Shown: in pieces, positions 45,538 to 57,413 of the stretch
Layout: the number at the start of each line of letters is the position of its first letter
Position numbering within the stretch: position 1 is the first letter of the stretch
DNA from: Branchiostoma floridae
Taxonomy: Eukaryota > Chordata > Leptocardii > Amphioxiformes > Branchiostomatidae
Assembly: GCF_000003815.2 (NCBI RefSeq)
Contig: NC_049979.1
Coordinates: 15,658,275 to 15,722,274 of the forward strand
DNA length: 64,000 nucleotides
Reading direction: 5' to 3'
The notes under the pieces: model-generated
Seen by the model: the letters and a program-made list of their open reading frames with translations, nothing else
What the model was told of the DNA's origin: nothing
Databases searched by the model: none
Position numbers and translations under genes: made by a program

Positions 45538-47595
45538 TCAGCAGCTTGAGAATAGACCCAGAGGTTTTTCCCACCCAACTGTATTTCTTGCACAATATAT
45601 AACATATGAAGTGCATACTGCACACTTTCCTAACTTGCGTTTCAGCTGGCGGACTTCGCGTTCCTTGTGGCTTACAACACACAGGGATTTTAACTTCGAG
45701 CAGTTCTCGCTGTTAACCCACCCCCTACTACCAATTTCAATAGTGACAAGAGTAGCTTTGTAGGTGCTGTGCATGTCAATTTCATTTAATAAGTCTTCAT
45801 ACTTTGCCCTTTTCCTGTCCTCGGCACTACGGGCGTTTTGTTCGAAGGGTACAGTGAGTTCAATAAGAGTCAGTGTTTGTTTGACCGGGTCTTGTATGGT
45901 TATGTCTGGGACAAGCGACGTGGGTAGAATGTCCGGTGGAATGGTGGAATGTGTGCCTCCTGTCACTGAATCTGCGCTCAAGTCGCACCTGATGATGACC
46001 TGTTGTCCCGACTCGGAATGCCACTCCTTGAGTACGCTGTTGTGACGCCAGGTGTACCGACTGTCCTTCAAGGCAACCGGACAAGAGTTCAGAACATGCC
46101 TCAGTGTTTGGTGACCTTGGCATAGAGGGCAGTTAGACGACAGCACTTTCCCCCATCGGACCAAGTTGTCGCGTGTAGGCAGCCAATTGACCATGCCGCT
46201 CAGGGCAAACTCAAAGACGCCTCGAGGGCTGTTGCACAGTGAGCTCCTCCATCTTGTGTCAGACTGCTCGACTTCAACTAGTTCCACCCAGGTACCCTGT
46301 ACTGTAAGCGTTCTGCAGTGTTCCTCTATCTTCTTGTCTTCTGACAGTCGAAGATGGGCTTTTGCCTTCTGACACAGCTTTTCCTTAGTTTTCCGGGGGG
46401 GTTCTTGAATGCCTTGTGGGTTGGGACTAGACATTGCCGTAAGTGTTTCTGTGACAAGGGTGTTACAATCCAAGTTTCCTGTGGACTTGCGGCTTAATGT
46501 TCCCTCCCTTTCTAGTTTTGCTTCTAGGGCATTCCTGACGGTTGAGTCACCTACAGTCACAGCTGACGCGATGACTGTAGCATGTTCCTGGAGATAGATC
46601 TGCTCTACCGAGGTAAGTCCTAGGCCCTGGCTGTGGTACAGGAGTCCTGGGTTTGTTGACCTCTTCATCCCAGCCCATTTTTTCAGGTACTGAGTAACGC
46701 TGCTGTTCAGTTTTTGCAGGTGCGAGAGTGTGACGTCATGGACTGACAGTAGGAACCTGATAGCACCTTGTACGTATGTTCTGTAAATCTCACATTTGTA
46801 CTCTCCTCTTATAGGTGATGCATCTATGTTCATGATGATCCCATTCTGTTCATCTGACCCAATGATTGATTCCCTCAGGATATCAGCGACCGGACCCGAG
46901 GAGCCGCTAGCTGAGACGTAACCACCAAGGAATTTGAAGGGGGTTGTGATGATGTTGTCCAACGGGTGATTTCCAATACAGAAGGAAACATTCTTTGTAG
47001 AGCCACCACAGATACTAAGTGTTTTGCATTTCTTAGGTTTCAGATGCAAATGAATGGCACGCAGATTTCTGTCCAATGTATTTAAAATACGTTGCAGTGA
47101 TCTTGACCTGCATATGGTCAGGGCAAGGTCGTCGGCAAATGCAAATGTCGCGTGTGTCTTGTTCTTTAGTTTGTATCCATGTGCTGCCTCGTTTCGGAGG
47201 TATTCCAATGGCAGGTTGATGACAGGCAAGAAGACTGCGACAGACAGTGTGTCCCCCTGGAATGTGCCAACGTTAAGCTGGAATGGATTAGATGAGAACT
47301 CTGTGCAACTCACTTGGGCTGTGAGATTGTTGTAAAATACCTTCACATAGTTGCAGATATGCTGTGGTATGCGGTATCGCTGTAGTGCCAGGTGGATTAA
47401 ATCATGAGGGACCGATCCAAAAGCATTCTGCAGGTCAAGCCAAGCTACATGCACAGTTTTTGATTGTGCCCTAGCATCCCTGACGATCTCATTCAGGACC
47501 AGTGAGTGCTCGACACACCCCGACACTCCCTCCAGGAATCCCTTTTGTACCTCCTTGTCGATGATGTCATTCTTGACAAGAAACTCAATCATACG
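45538..47595 (-). mobile_element. 5'-truncated R2-like LINE (restriction-like endonuclease type)
   Basis: The similarity to non-LTR retrotransposons begins abruptly near 47595, inside the reverse transcriptase, and runs to the stop at 45538. The N-terminal DNA-binding region and the first reverse-transcriptase blocks are absent, as expected from incomplete target-primed reverse transcription. No target duplication was identified. It is inserted between TRAF3-like copies A and B in the opposite orientation. Confidence 0.8.
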
Positions 47596-47667
47596 ACCAC
47601 CGACTATATACGTATGTCTACAGTCGATAAGAAGTTCTAGGCGACCTCTGTATAGGCGAGCAACCAA
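45538..47667 (-). CDS. Partial LINE reverse transcriptase with CCHC and endonuclease region
   Basis: A single open frame of 709 codons; the first 24 or so are flanking genomic sequence. Reverse-transcriptase landmarks in order: a KGF..GVSGCVEH block, VAWLDLQNAFGSVPHDL (catalytic Asp), TFQGDTLS, FAFADDLALT (the catalytic Asp pair) and FKFLGGYV. The C-terminal zinc motif CPLC...H....C has the CX2CX7HX4C spacing of R2-type elements. After it come a PD...E core (LVPDITI, LIELTVPFE) and a KYEDL segment, as in restriction-like endonucleases. The frame has no stop or shift over about 2 kb, so the insertion is young or the frame is still constrained. It cannot be autonomous because its 5' part is missing. 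The clade within R2/NeSL/HERO-type elements is not resolved. Confidence 0.85.
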   Translation of the reverse strand: MVARLYRGRLELLIDCRHTYIVGGRMIEFLVKNDIIDKEVQKGFLEGVSGCVEHSLVLNEIVRDARAQSKTVHVAWLDLQNAFGSVPHDLIHLALQRYRIPQHICNYVKVFYNNLTAQVSCTEFSSNPFQLNVGTFQGDTLSVAVFLPVINLPLEYLRNEAAHGYKLKNKTHATFAFADDLALTICRSRSLQRILNTLDRNLRAIHLHLKPKKCKTLSICGGSTKNVSFCIGNHPLDNIITTPFKFLGGYVSASGSSGPVADILRESIIGSDEQNGIIMNIDASPIRGEYKCEIYRTYVQGAIRFLLSVHDVTLSHLQKLNSSVTQYLKKWAGMKRSTNPGLLYHSQGLGLTSVEQIYLQEHATVIASAVTVGDSTVRNALEAKLEREGTLSRKSTGNLDCNTLVTETLTAMSSPNPQGIQEPPRKTKEKLCQKAKAHLRLSEDKKIEEHCRTLTVQGTWVELVEVEQSDTRWRSSLCNSPRGVFEFALSGMVNWLPTRDNLVRWGKVLSSNCPLCQGHQTLRHVLNSCPVALKDSRYTWRHNSVLKEWHSESGQQVIIRCDLSADSVTGGTHSTIPPDILPTSLVPDITIQDPVKQTLTLIELTVPFEQNARSAEDRKRAKYEDLLNEIDMHSTYKATLVTIEIGSRGWVNSENCSKLKSLCVVSHKEREVRQLKRKLGKCAVCTSYVIYCARNTVGWEKPLGLFSSC

Positions 47668-48783
47668 TAGGTGAGCTCAGGGTGATGAAAATTATTATAA
47701 CGGTGCTGCAGATACCATCAGTATATGACAAATGTACATCTATCTACATTGTTATGTACGACATTGGTAATAATTGTGTATGTTGTGTATTATGTTTGTT
47801 TCATTAAACAAACTGTGAAACAGTGAATGAATTGTACTACATATTGCAGCTGTAGTCTCTGACCTTTGTTGCTCGTCAATGTGTCTCTTTCATTTCATGT
47901 GCAAATTTTATGAAATCCGTCCAATTTCACATTGCCCTATAATCCCCAATGATGTAACATCTAAACCTCGATGTTATCAGTGTTGGCATGAATTCACACT
48001 TGTAACCCGATTAAAATCCGTCTGTTAATGAACCCTGTCCTATTTACAGATTGACATTGGAGCTAACGCACAACGACGTGACATACGTAACGTTTGTCAT
48101 GGGATTTGCGTCACATTTGACCGTACGGCCAATAAACATACACACAGATCGAAAAATCTAGACGCGCATAATACTGTCCATATGCATAAAGCTTCTCGTG
48201 ACTAATTGTTTCAATAACACGCGCACGGGCTCATGAATCCTTCCTGAATGTTATAGAATATTATCTGGATCCAAACCTGATTAGCGCACTGTAAAATATA
48301 ATTCAGTAAGAGTTCTTACAGAACTAACGTTACATTCAGTATTTGAGAAACGTCGAGCTAAGGAGTTTTCATCATCGGGGTAACCTTTATAATCATTTTC
48401 CATGATTAACATCGTTATGGATGTATCATTTTGAGATACAATGAAATGCGTTTTACCAATTGATTGAATGGACCATGATTCTGCTTACTATTTGCAATCA
48501 AGATTAACGTTATTACTATTATAGTGAATTCCGTGACAACACGCGTGTACAATGCCGCGTAGCATAAGAACTTCTAAGCGAATGCGTACTTCCATAAATT
48601 AAGCGAGGTAAGAATTTGAAAAGGGGAAATGTTTTCCCCCGAGAGTGGTAGAAACGTTTATAAAACACGATGCCACATTTTATTCAAGTCATCATGGAAT
48701 AGCCCAGGTTGTTCGAGAAAACCTTTGACCCTGATCCATGATAACTTGAGAGGTGGAACGCCGTGATTGGTGCCGCACCTTGA
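47668..48783. other. Spacer between the LINE and TRAF3-like B
   Basis: AT-rich, no exon or RNA gene recognised. A short mirrored GGGGAAATGTTTTCCCCC occurs at about 48624-48641. The final 150 bp lead into the presumed promoter of copy B. Confidence 0.4.
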
Positions 48784-48805
48784 TGACGTCAACGCGGGGT
48801 TTACC
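48784..48805 (+). promoter_or_regulatory. CRE plus kappaB-like site upstream of TRAF3-like gene B
   Basis: A full CRE octamer TGACGTCA (48784-48791) is followed 4 bp later by GGGGTTTACC (48796-48805), which fits 9 of 10 kappaB consensus positions. It lies about 560 bp upstream of the ATG. The order and near-contact of the two sites match genes A and C. Confidence 0.35.
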
Positions 48806-49363
48806 GATGATGTAATTGTTTGCGCATTTAGCGTAAACAACTTTTAAGTGCAGCCTCACGGAGGCGTCGCGTCACAAGTACTAGTAACTTCGTGGCAGGT
48901 GAGTGGTGTATTTTTTTATCTTTCAACTTTTTCGAAGCTTCAAATTCTTATAGGCAGTGGGCTCTTGAATATAACAGGAAGGTAAAGTCAGGTAGTTACA
49001 GGTAAGGAAAGTAGCAAAGATAACGTTATCTTCGGCCGTTAAAATGAGGATCGCAGGTTGAAGTGGGGGGTACTCGGGAACCGTCTTCCACAAAACCACA
49101 TAATGCACGAAATGTATTCAGGTTGAGTGATCTTGTGGATGTAAATAAGGACAAATGTACAGGAACTTTAGTATAAAACTGACCGTGACCTGTGTTAGAA
49201 GGTATGGTTCCGGAAAACTTGTACGGTTCATGTACTACTATGGTGTATTACTGAAATCTCATACCGAACTGAAAAGGACGTCTATCTGAATATCTCTGAG
49301 TACGATTATGACCCTTTCCAATTTCCTGTTACCCACAGAAGGAACCTAGAACGACACGATCCT

Positions 49364-52300
49364 ATGTATACAGATCTACAGTACGTCTTTCCACTTGATG
49401 ATCGCTACAAATGCCCGATTTGTAGCTCTGTATTAGACGCACCCCGCCAGACGTCGTGTGGGCACCGCTTCTGTGACAGGTGCTTACAGCAAGCCTTCAG
49501 GTGAGAACAAAATTCAAAATTGATATAAAAAGTATGAAAGGGAGTACTTTTACACAGTAATATGGTGAGCTTCTTTCAAACAATCTAATCGTTTGATACG
49601 TCACAAATCGTCTCCTTGTCATTTGACCATCGACTGAGATGTAAACACAAGATCTCGAGGGAATCAGAGAAGTTACAAAGTGCCTCGTGATGCTCACCCC
49701 AGCATGACTTGTTTGTCCCCTGGCCAGCATGACAAAGTTTGTCCAGTAGTCCCATGACTGACCACATATCGATATCGTTACAGGAAGGGTGATGCGCACT
49801 GTCCTATTGATAAAGAAGTCCTTTCGGCAAACGAAGTAAGTATACCGATTTTCAAATTATACTTACTTAAAATACGTAATGGTTAAGATTTTTCTTTAAT
49901 CTATGCAACATGTGGAATATGTGATTAATGTTCATGCCTAAATTGCCCTTCCTCCTTTTGTTCAGGTTTTCCGAGACCGGTGTGCTGAGAAAGAGATTCT
50001 CCAACTTGTTATCTATTGTCCAAACAGAGAGTTTGGCTGTAAAGAACAACTTCCACTGAAAGAATTAGAGGTAACAATATTGTCCTTTTGTCTATGTAAT
50101 GGAATTTTTGGAAGTGTTTCTTATTTACAGTATTGCAATGTGGAAATGCAGATGTTCATCGGATGTTCTGCTTTCCTCCACACAGTCTCACCTACAGGAG
50201 TGTAAGTACACCCGAGTGGAATGTATTCACAAAGACCAAGGCTGCGATGCCCTCTTCCCAAGACATCAGCTAGCACAGCACTTGGAAAAGGAGTGCAACT
50301 TCAGACAGGTGTCATGCAAGTTTTGCAGCGAGGGAATTCCACTGGCTCTGATGCAGGTATGCTTATTTTTTTGCCACTTTCTGCATTTCAGAGTGAAGTA
50401 TTTAAATATTGTGTTCACGCACTATAAAACTATAATCGGGCTATCACAAAGATCAGAAACATCCAAGCAGGATATAGTTAGGTTCCTGTAGCCCGATTCT
50501 TCACCGACCGAGACCCGAAATATGCCTTTTTTTTCTATCAAGACAGATTGGAAAGAATCGTCTTTGACTAAAACCGCGTTATGTTTTGCCACTGTAGGAC
50601 CACCTGGCGCAGTGTCCTAGAGCGATGGCGTCCTGTCCAAACGGATGTGGCTTAACAGACGTCACGAGGGAACAGGTACATCTTACTTTTCTTACAAAAA
50701 CTTTTGCAGACTGATCCATAAAGCCCAGTGTAAACTATGATTTTTCTTAATGGTAGAAACTGTCTAAGGCGACGTATATATGGTCACCTACTGTGTCAGC
50801 ACATATCAAACAAATTTATGATCACATGAAATTGCACACGATGAGTATATTTACGAAACTATTATTACCCACAGGTGGATCAACATCTCCTTGAGGATTG
50901 TCCTCTTGTTGAGGTGGAGTGCAGCTACAGTGGCAGCGGGTGTAGTTTCAAGGTAAATGGCTGTATACATTGCCTCTATAAATGACATACTTTTCTTATG
51001 TCAAATCGTTTTTATCATCTTCTGACATCCTTACAACATGCTGTCTACACAATTACCATGCGCCTGACTTATTTGGTAAACTCTACAGGGCCAGCGAGGC
51101 CAGCTGGAGGAGCATAATGCCCTGTCCATGGCCGAACATATGGGTATGCTCACTGCAAGTCTCGCCCGCTTGGAGCTCAGCTATTCAGAGTCCAGAAGGG
51201 AGCTGCAAGAAGTTTCCAACCAGAGAGACCTTCTGCAGAACACTGTCGAACAGCAGGTCACTGAGATCACATCGCTGAAGCAAAAGGTCGACAAGCAGGA
51301 CACAAAGATAGGGGCTTTACAGGTACGTTATCCGGACAGCTGTTATTGATTTGATTTGCCATTATGAATAAATTCAACTTTTATGGAAACCTTATTTTAG
51401 CAGTATCTAATCACATTCTATTGGTCCTGGCAGAAAATGGTGGCCAACCAAACTGACAAACTTACAAAGTTTGAAGAAGATCTGACTTCAGCCGCCAAAA
51501 AGGTTGATGTGGAGGACCAGAAGAAGGACCTAGTCGCAGTGAAAGAGACAATGAAGATAACGGAGAACAGACTGACAATGTTAGAGACCAGAGGGTCGGG
51601 AGGAGGTGGACTGTTTTCAGGTGTAGCAGGTATGAGACAGAAAGTTTACATTTGATCTCCATTGGTTATATGCTCCTGAGCAAAGTAAGATTGATCAGTC
51701 TAAATTATCAGATTTAGTCACATCTTTTGAGAAAAGCTGTACTCATTGTTTCCATGATATCTGCCTTGTCATAGGAACGTTTATATTGACTTGGAAAGAA
51801 TTTGTGACAATTAATATTCCTGCCCTTTCGTGCCACAGGTGAAGTCGAGACACAACTTGCATCTCAAGACAGACAACTCGGCATCCACGATGTCCGGCTG
51901 GCTGAGATGGACCTCCGCTTCCAGATCCTGGAGACAGCCAGCTTTGATGGTACCCTGCTGTGGAAGATCAAGGACTACACCAGGAGGAAGCACGACGCTA
52001 CCACAGGCAGAACTTTGTCCCTGTATAGCCAGCCCTTCTATACCAGTAGAAATGGCTATAAGATGTGTGCTAGGGTGTACCTGAATGGGGATGGTATGGG
52101 GAAGGGTACGCACATGTCCCTGTTCTTTGTAGTCATGAGAGGAGACTATGATGCCCTGCTGCCCTGGCCCTTCAGACAGAAAGTAACCCTGATGCTGCTA
52201 GACCAGGATCAGGGCAGGCGCCACCTGTCGGACACGTTCCGCCCTGACCCGACCAGCAGCAGCTTCAAGCGCCCTACCAGCGACATGAACATCGCTTCAG

Positions 52301-52410
52301 GCTGCCCGCTGTTTGTGTCACAGGCTGTGGTGGAGGGGAGCCCTTATCTCAAGGATGACACGATTTTTATCAAAGTTATTGTTGAGACATCGGACTTGGT
52401 TGGTCCATAG
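49364..52410 (+). CDS. TRAF3-like adaptor / RING E3 ligase, tandem copy B (9 coding exons)
   Basis: Exons 49364-49500, 49784-49835, 49966-50070, 50186-50356, 50598-50675, 50875-50952, 51089-51322, 51434-51629 and 51839-52410 give 540 codons plus TAG. Exons 2-9 have exactly the same lengths and phases as in copy A. The RING runs from CPIC through CGHRFC to CPID, again with Asp as last ligand. Zinc fingers, coiled coil and MATH follow as in TRAF3. The N-terminus before the RING is short. An acceptor-like CAG at 49336-49338 means a further 5' exon may exist and the true start may lie upstream. The MATH-exon protein from MDLRF to the end (167 residues) is identical to copy A, while the coiled coil differs at many positions. 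Confidence 0.9.
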
Positions 52411-54762
52411 AAATATTGCAAGGAGCAAGTGGTCACAAGACATGGAAACTTAACTGCTTGGTAAAAAGAGCATAAAAAGACAATGACATCGTCTACAGCT
52501 TTTAAGTAATATAGAATAACTGTGGCAAATGGAAAGAGGTCCTGTATGTATGCACCTTTTAAAAATTAGCTTTATGTTAAATGGAAATGCGTTCGATTCT
52601 AGCATGTCTACATTATGTTTAACAAACTGCTGCTATGTGTAAACCTATAATTACTGATAACTCAGGAGCTTTTTATATACTTTTGTAAAGTAGTTTCATC
52701 AAATTTGCTTATGCTAGAGGACGACAAACATTATTCTTTTATGTTTTCATGAGAAGCCTCATATTTATGATGTTTAAAATCTAGATTATGATAACCCAGG
52801 AGTTAAAAATCTTTTTTTTTAATTTTCGTCTGGTTTTGTAAAAATTTACGTATGTCAGAGGGCAACGAATATTATTCTTTTCATTTCTTTCTGCTATGGC
52901 CTTTCCTTTATATTCTTTGGATGTTACATAAATAATAAAACAGAGGCAATCTTGGGCATCAGAGTCCCGGCCACAACCTTTGTTGATGTGGTTAGAATAA
53001 TATTCTGATGACGTGAATGTACACGCTGCAGGTTTGATACATTTTAACGGTACGTCATGATGATTAAACTATTTTGGCAGCTTTTTGAACTAGATTCATT
53101 TCCATACGAGTGGAGGTAAAATTTGTTATAGATATGTGGAGCCTATGACTATACGTATGTCTTATTATTCGCAGATTGTACAGAAAAATCAAGTTGGAAA
53201 GTTGCCAGTCGCAATATAGACTCTGTTGGTACGTCTGGCCTAATCAACAAAGCTTCTTCCTCCACAGTGGCCAAATATAGAACCGTATACTAGTACACTG
53301 ATTTGGACTGGCAGAGCGGGGGCAATTAATCAACACACAGGTGGCAAAAATGTCCGGATCATGAAAAGTACACTCTAAATATACAGTATTAGATATAAAC
53401 TTTCATTTTGGAACTTCCATGGGAAGCATGATTACTTGCTGGGTGCTGATTAACAACCGTAACGGAGTTTCAGTCGTCTTGGTTAGGCAGAACCTAGTGT
53501 ATATTCTAATGCTGTACGTGCGGCCCCTTGTGGTGTGCCATGGCAACACGTCATACGCCCGCAAGACCCCATAGGTGTCGACATCTTGAAAGAGCTCGAG
53601 GAAAAAAGTGCATGTTGTCTTCATAAGTGACGCACAAGTGCTACTGCAACATAACTCATTTAAGAACAATATAACTCATTGAATACGATCGTGGAATAGG
53701 GGCAGCGTGTTGTAACTACACGGACAAACGTGATGATTAGCATAACGTTACACTGCGATTAAATAATCATCATCGGACGCCACTGCATGCAGGCGTGGCC
53801 GAGTCGTCTTGTTGTAGTTGCGCAGCAGTATTCCATGTTATCACACGTTTTTCTCTTTGCTTTTTTCACAGCGGAGCCATGGCATTTTTTAGTTACAGAC
53901 ATTTTTATTCAATCGCTACGGCTATCATGATCGATCATGAAAATTCATGATACATATTGTGTCAAATGGTGTTTAGAACGATAAAATCATATTTTCGCAA
54001 TCGTCTATCTCCAAGTGTTAACTTGTGCTGCCCAGGAATATATGTCTACGGAAAGTGTCCAAAGTATGAACATACGCTTATTAAACGTCAAAAGTTCACG
54101 CTGCATGTACGGGCAGATAGTTGGGGAATCGAACAGACCGAGTTGTCGATACCTGGAATTCCCCGAGCCCAATATGTCAGTAATAGCTTCCTGCTCAACC
54201 AGTGTCGGTGGGTTTGTCTCAGCTGAGAATAGGGATTGTGCAAGGTATGTTCTTTTACTAGTTTTATACCAAATTGTCCATATCCTCACCGTACACGACA
54301 CCAAAAACACGTACATGAGTCACTCCTTTCTCAGTGGCCTGAAGTGGTGACGTCATCAACTTGCATGGGTCTTAATACTGGTAGACTGGTCTTGGCGAAA
54401 TCATGTGAATGCTGACATAAACGTTCCTCAAAGTCATACATATGGGTTACCTGACCAATTCATAGTAGAGAAGCTCTCAGAAAAGCTACACTATGCCGTA
54501 CCGCATGTTGCAAATTCCACTGCCACCAGGTTGGTGCCATGGAATGGCACAGCGAACAACACAGCATATCCATGATCCATAGCTTGACGTGGCTCAAAAA
54601 CATTCTGCGTCTGTCACAAACGTAGAGTACATACAAAAATGCATATATAGACACATGTCCGCCAACAGAGTTGAACCGTTTACAGTTTCCTGTCTTCAAT
54701 GTTTAATGGTTAATATTACTGTGCCAAATCGGCTGCAATAACCCAGTCCACTGATAATGAAT
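52411..54762. other. 3' UTR of TRAF3-like B and intergenic spacer
   Basis: A candidate polyadenylation signal AATAAA lies at 52934-52939, giving a 3' UTR of about 540 bases. Beyond it no gene is recognised. A CRE octamer (54348-54355) and a kappaB consensus on the minus strand (54155-54164) occur singly. Open frames at 53957-54350 show no family resemblance. Confidence 0.4.
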
Positions 54763-54962
54763 TACTGTAAATGCATTTAAGTTCGCGGGGATTTAATTTC
54801 GCGGTAGCGGGAAAAATGACTTTTCGCGGTGGATTTAATTTCGCGGTAACACCATCGACTGCAGTCTAATACCTTAATAGAATAATGTTCGCGGTGGATT
54901 TAAGTGGTCGCCGCGAAAACCGCGAACATTAATCCACCGCGAACATTTCTGCATTTACAGTA
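54763..54962. mobile_element. 200-bp MITE with CGCG-rich arms
   Basis: Termini TACTGTAAATGCA and its complement bound a 200-bp element whose arms continue as AAGTTCGCGG and GTTCGCGGTGGATTTAA, repeated several times internally. A truncated copy starts at 57833. Repeats of this TACTGTAAATGCA...TTCGCGG type are widespread in marine invertebrate genomes, as I recall. No coding capacity. Confidence 0.75.
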
Positions 54963-55392
54963 CCCTTGGGGTCGAGGTTTTCGATCTTTTTTTTTACAGT
55001 GAAGCTTCACAACATCGTCATTGGCATCGATACAAATAGTGTAATACAATAAAATCGCGACGATAATTGCGAGCACGTAGAGGAATGAGGTCATAAAATG
55101 CAACACATTTCGCAACATGCTGTGATCTTTGCTGTGATCAAATGCATTGGCGTGTGGCGACTGGTGCGGTCACAGAACGAACAATATAATAAAAAGTCAA
55201 GGGAGAATTATTGAATATCTAACGTTACATTCCCTTACATCGAGAATGAGGAAGATAAAAAGTTGAGTCATTCCTAACTTTCGGCGAAAACAACTTCAAC
55301 TTCCCCTGACGCAGGTGATTCCCCAACGTCACACTCCGGTCCCCGCCAGATGAAGTCCGCCAAGACCCCCTTTCACCCACCACTAGCATTAC

Positions 55393-55420
55393 ATGTTACC
55401 AAGGAGGTTCTTGATGTTAC
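55393..55420. repeat. 14-bp CAAGGAGGTTCTTG insertion with 7-bp duplication
   Basis: CAAGGAGGTTCTTG (55400-55413) is flanked by direct ATGTTAC (55393-55399 and 55414-55420). It keeps the CAAGGAGGTT end of the palindromic insertions at 1761 and 30887 but only CTTG of the opposite end, so it may be a further-reduced copy or an excision remnant. Confidence 0.6.
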
Positions 55421-55581
55421 GTTCATTCTATTCGCTATTTCAACACTTTTGCCCAATGCAATCATACGTTACCGTCCGTGAACATACATAGTCTACATTT
55501 TTGTAGTTTTTACAATTCTGCTTTTTCGTATGTTCTCGAAATTAACGAACAGGCACGGCCGCAGTTAGCAGGGCAGCCGAA

Positions 55582-55600
55582 TGACGTCACGGGGATTCCC
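55582..55600 (+). promoter_or_regulatory. CRE plus kappaB composite, candidate distal promoter of TRAF3-like C
   Basis: TGACGTCA (55582-55589) is followed after a single base by a perfect kappaB site GGGGATTCCC (55591-55600). It lies 2.5 kb upstream of the copy C ATG. An acceptor-like CATACAG just before 58102 suggests that an untranslated first exon could connect the two. The intervening DNA is largely made of later mobile-element insertions. Confidence 0.4.
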
Positions 55601-56593
55601 CTTTTTAAGGACCTCCATACGTCACTGCATAGTGCCTCCTGGTATAATCAGAAGTGCCTTGAAGAACGGAAATCTTACACACGCTCATAGAACCTTAGAA
55701 AACGCTTCGGTTTGCCATGGCCATCACAACTCACATCGCAGTTTAGCTGTCTTCTTGTCCTGTTGTCTCATGCGCAAGTACTTGGCCCACCAGGCAGGCA
55801 CCACTGCCTTGGACAGCCCTGGTCTCCAGTAAACAGGGCCTCAGAACAATACTGTAGGTGTGGAGTACGTTACGAATGTTTGCTTTATAGATGCTCAGTC
55901 AAGTGTAACTACGCAGGTGAGATGGGGAGGTGTCAAAGTTGGTTGAGTCTAGCTTGTCCAGACTTGAGCTCTGGAGACTAGTGTGTTATTGGTCAACAGG
56001 ATTCTACATGCACCCATGAGTACCCAATCATGGACCTGACTGTGAGACTAAGTTATCGAGCAACCAAGTTTGAATTTTGGCCACCAATGATCACCAATCC
56101 TTGCCTTAATGGTGAAAGAAGAAAACTGACGAAGTTAAAATCACAAAGAGGAAACAACAACTTTTCGGCCTTCCGTATTCAGTTTCATGGGCTTTTTATA
56201 CAACTATTGTAACGGCACGGCTGAGAAGATTGAAATTGGTACATGTAACCAGTGCATCACGAGTAGGAGGGGTGGCAGCGCCAAAGCCAAGGCAATTTGA
56301 GTCAAACGTACGCGTATTTTGTATATTTCTGACAATCACTTTATAGTGCTCGCTAGGAACAAGTTGATAACTAGATGTAAAATTTATCACGTAAAATGTG
56401 ATAAAGGTTTTATTGTAACTTGTAAGCCCCTGTGTTGGCAGTGTTAGAGTTTATGAAATCATGTCAATTTTCATTGGGCAATGACCCCATGTTCGTCCAA
56501 GGAGGTTTAACGTTATTAATAATAGTCTTAAAGGCGCCCAGAGCATTTTTTCGTCTTCTCAAATTCAATTTTTCAAGTCATTTTTACATACAG

Positions 56594-57413
56594 TAAGGCC
56601 ACGTTGATTTGATTATATGGATGACATCCGCGCTCGCACCAATTTTCGGCCATTTCCAAAAAAAAAAAAAGTTTTCGACCACTCAATAAATTGTGCAAAG
56701 CAGCTGTAAAATGAGCACAAATATTCCGTAGATTGAAAAAAAAAGTATCAGAAAACAGAAAAAAATCTATTGTTGGTTGGGGGAGGTACCAGTACAGACA
56801 ATTCAGGTCCAGAGGATCATTTCCAGGTCCGGAAATGAACCTGGACCTGATTGTCTGTGGAAACTTGAGAACTGGCAATACTCAAAACAATGGTAATTGG
56901 TCAATTTTGCTACAAAGGAATCTGTTTAGTGGATTATTGGACTCCCACTGCATTTCAAAATCCAATCTCCATGTAATAAAGGCTAACTGTTTCTGTACCT
57001 TTGACTGTAGAAACTTGGTGCAATTGACTATAAACTTTACTTGACTTCGCTCTTGTTGTCTTCTTGCCCCCCCGGTTAGACCCCAACTTGCTGCCGACAT
57101 GGTGTGTCCATTTTGTAATTGGCGAAACCTGCTCCTCTGTTTTTTTTTCAGGTCTGTTTTTTCGGATTGGTCCAAGAAGAAAAAAATGTTTTGTACCCGT
57201 ATGATGTACTGGTCCCTACACCTAACTGTTGGTATACCATACTGTGTGTGTTTAGTCCTATGTTCGGCCCTATGTTCAACCTTCCAGGCCACGTTGATTT
57301 CATACTGAAGGCAACTTTTTTTTTTGGCCAAACTTTTTTTTTATTCGCTCGCTCGCATCAGTTTTGGAGTTCCCAGAGGATGTCATCCATATAATCAAAT
57401 CAACATGGCCTAA
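56594..57413. mobile_element. 820-bp nested inverted-repeat element
   Basis: Arms of about 35 bp with AGGCCACGTTGATTTGATTA and ATGGATGACATCC are inverted at the two ends. A partial third copy of the arm lies inside, at about 57286-57303. The interior is T-rich and non-coding. Confidence 0.7.

Noticed and set aside
51811-52113. Antisense frame in the TRAF MATH exons (also at 43777-44145 and 61481-61759)
   Set aside because: Recurs because the sense exons are near-identical; conserved only as a shadow of the MATH coding sequence.
54155-54164. Isolated kappaB consensus in the B-C spacer
   Set aside because: No gene start, TATA box or CRE next to it; single matches to this degenerate consensus are expected by chance in 64 kb.
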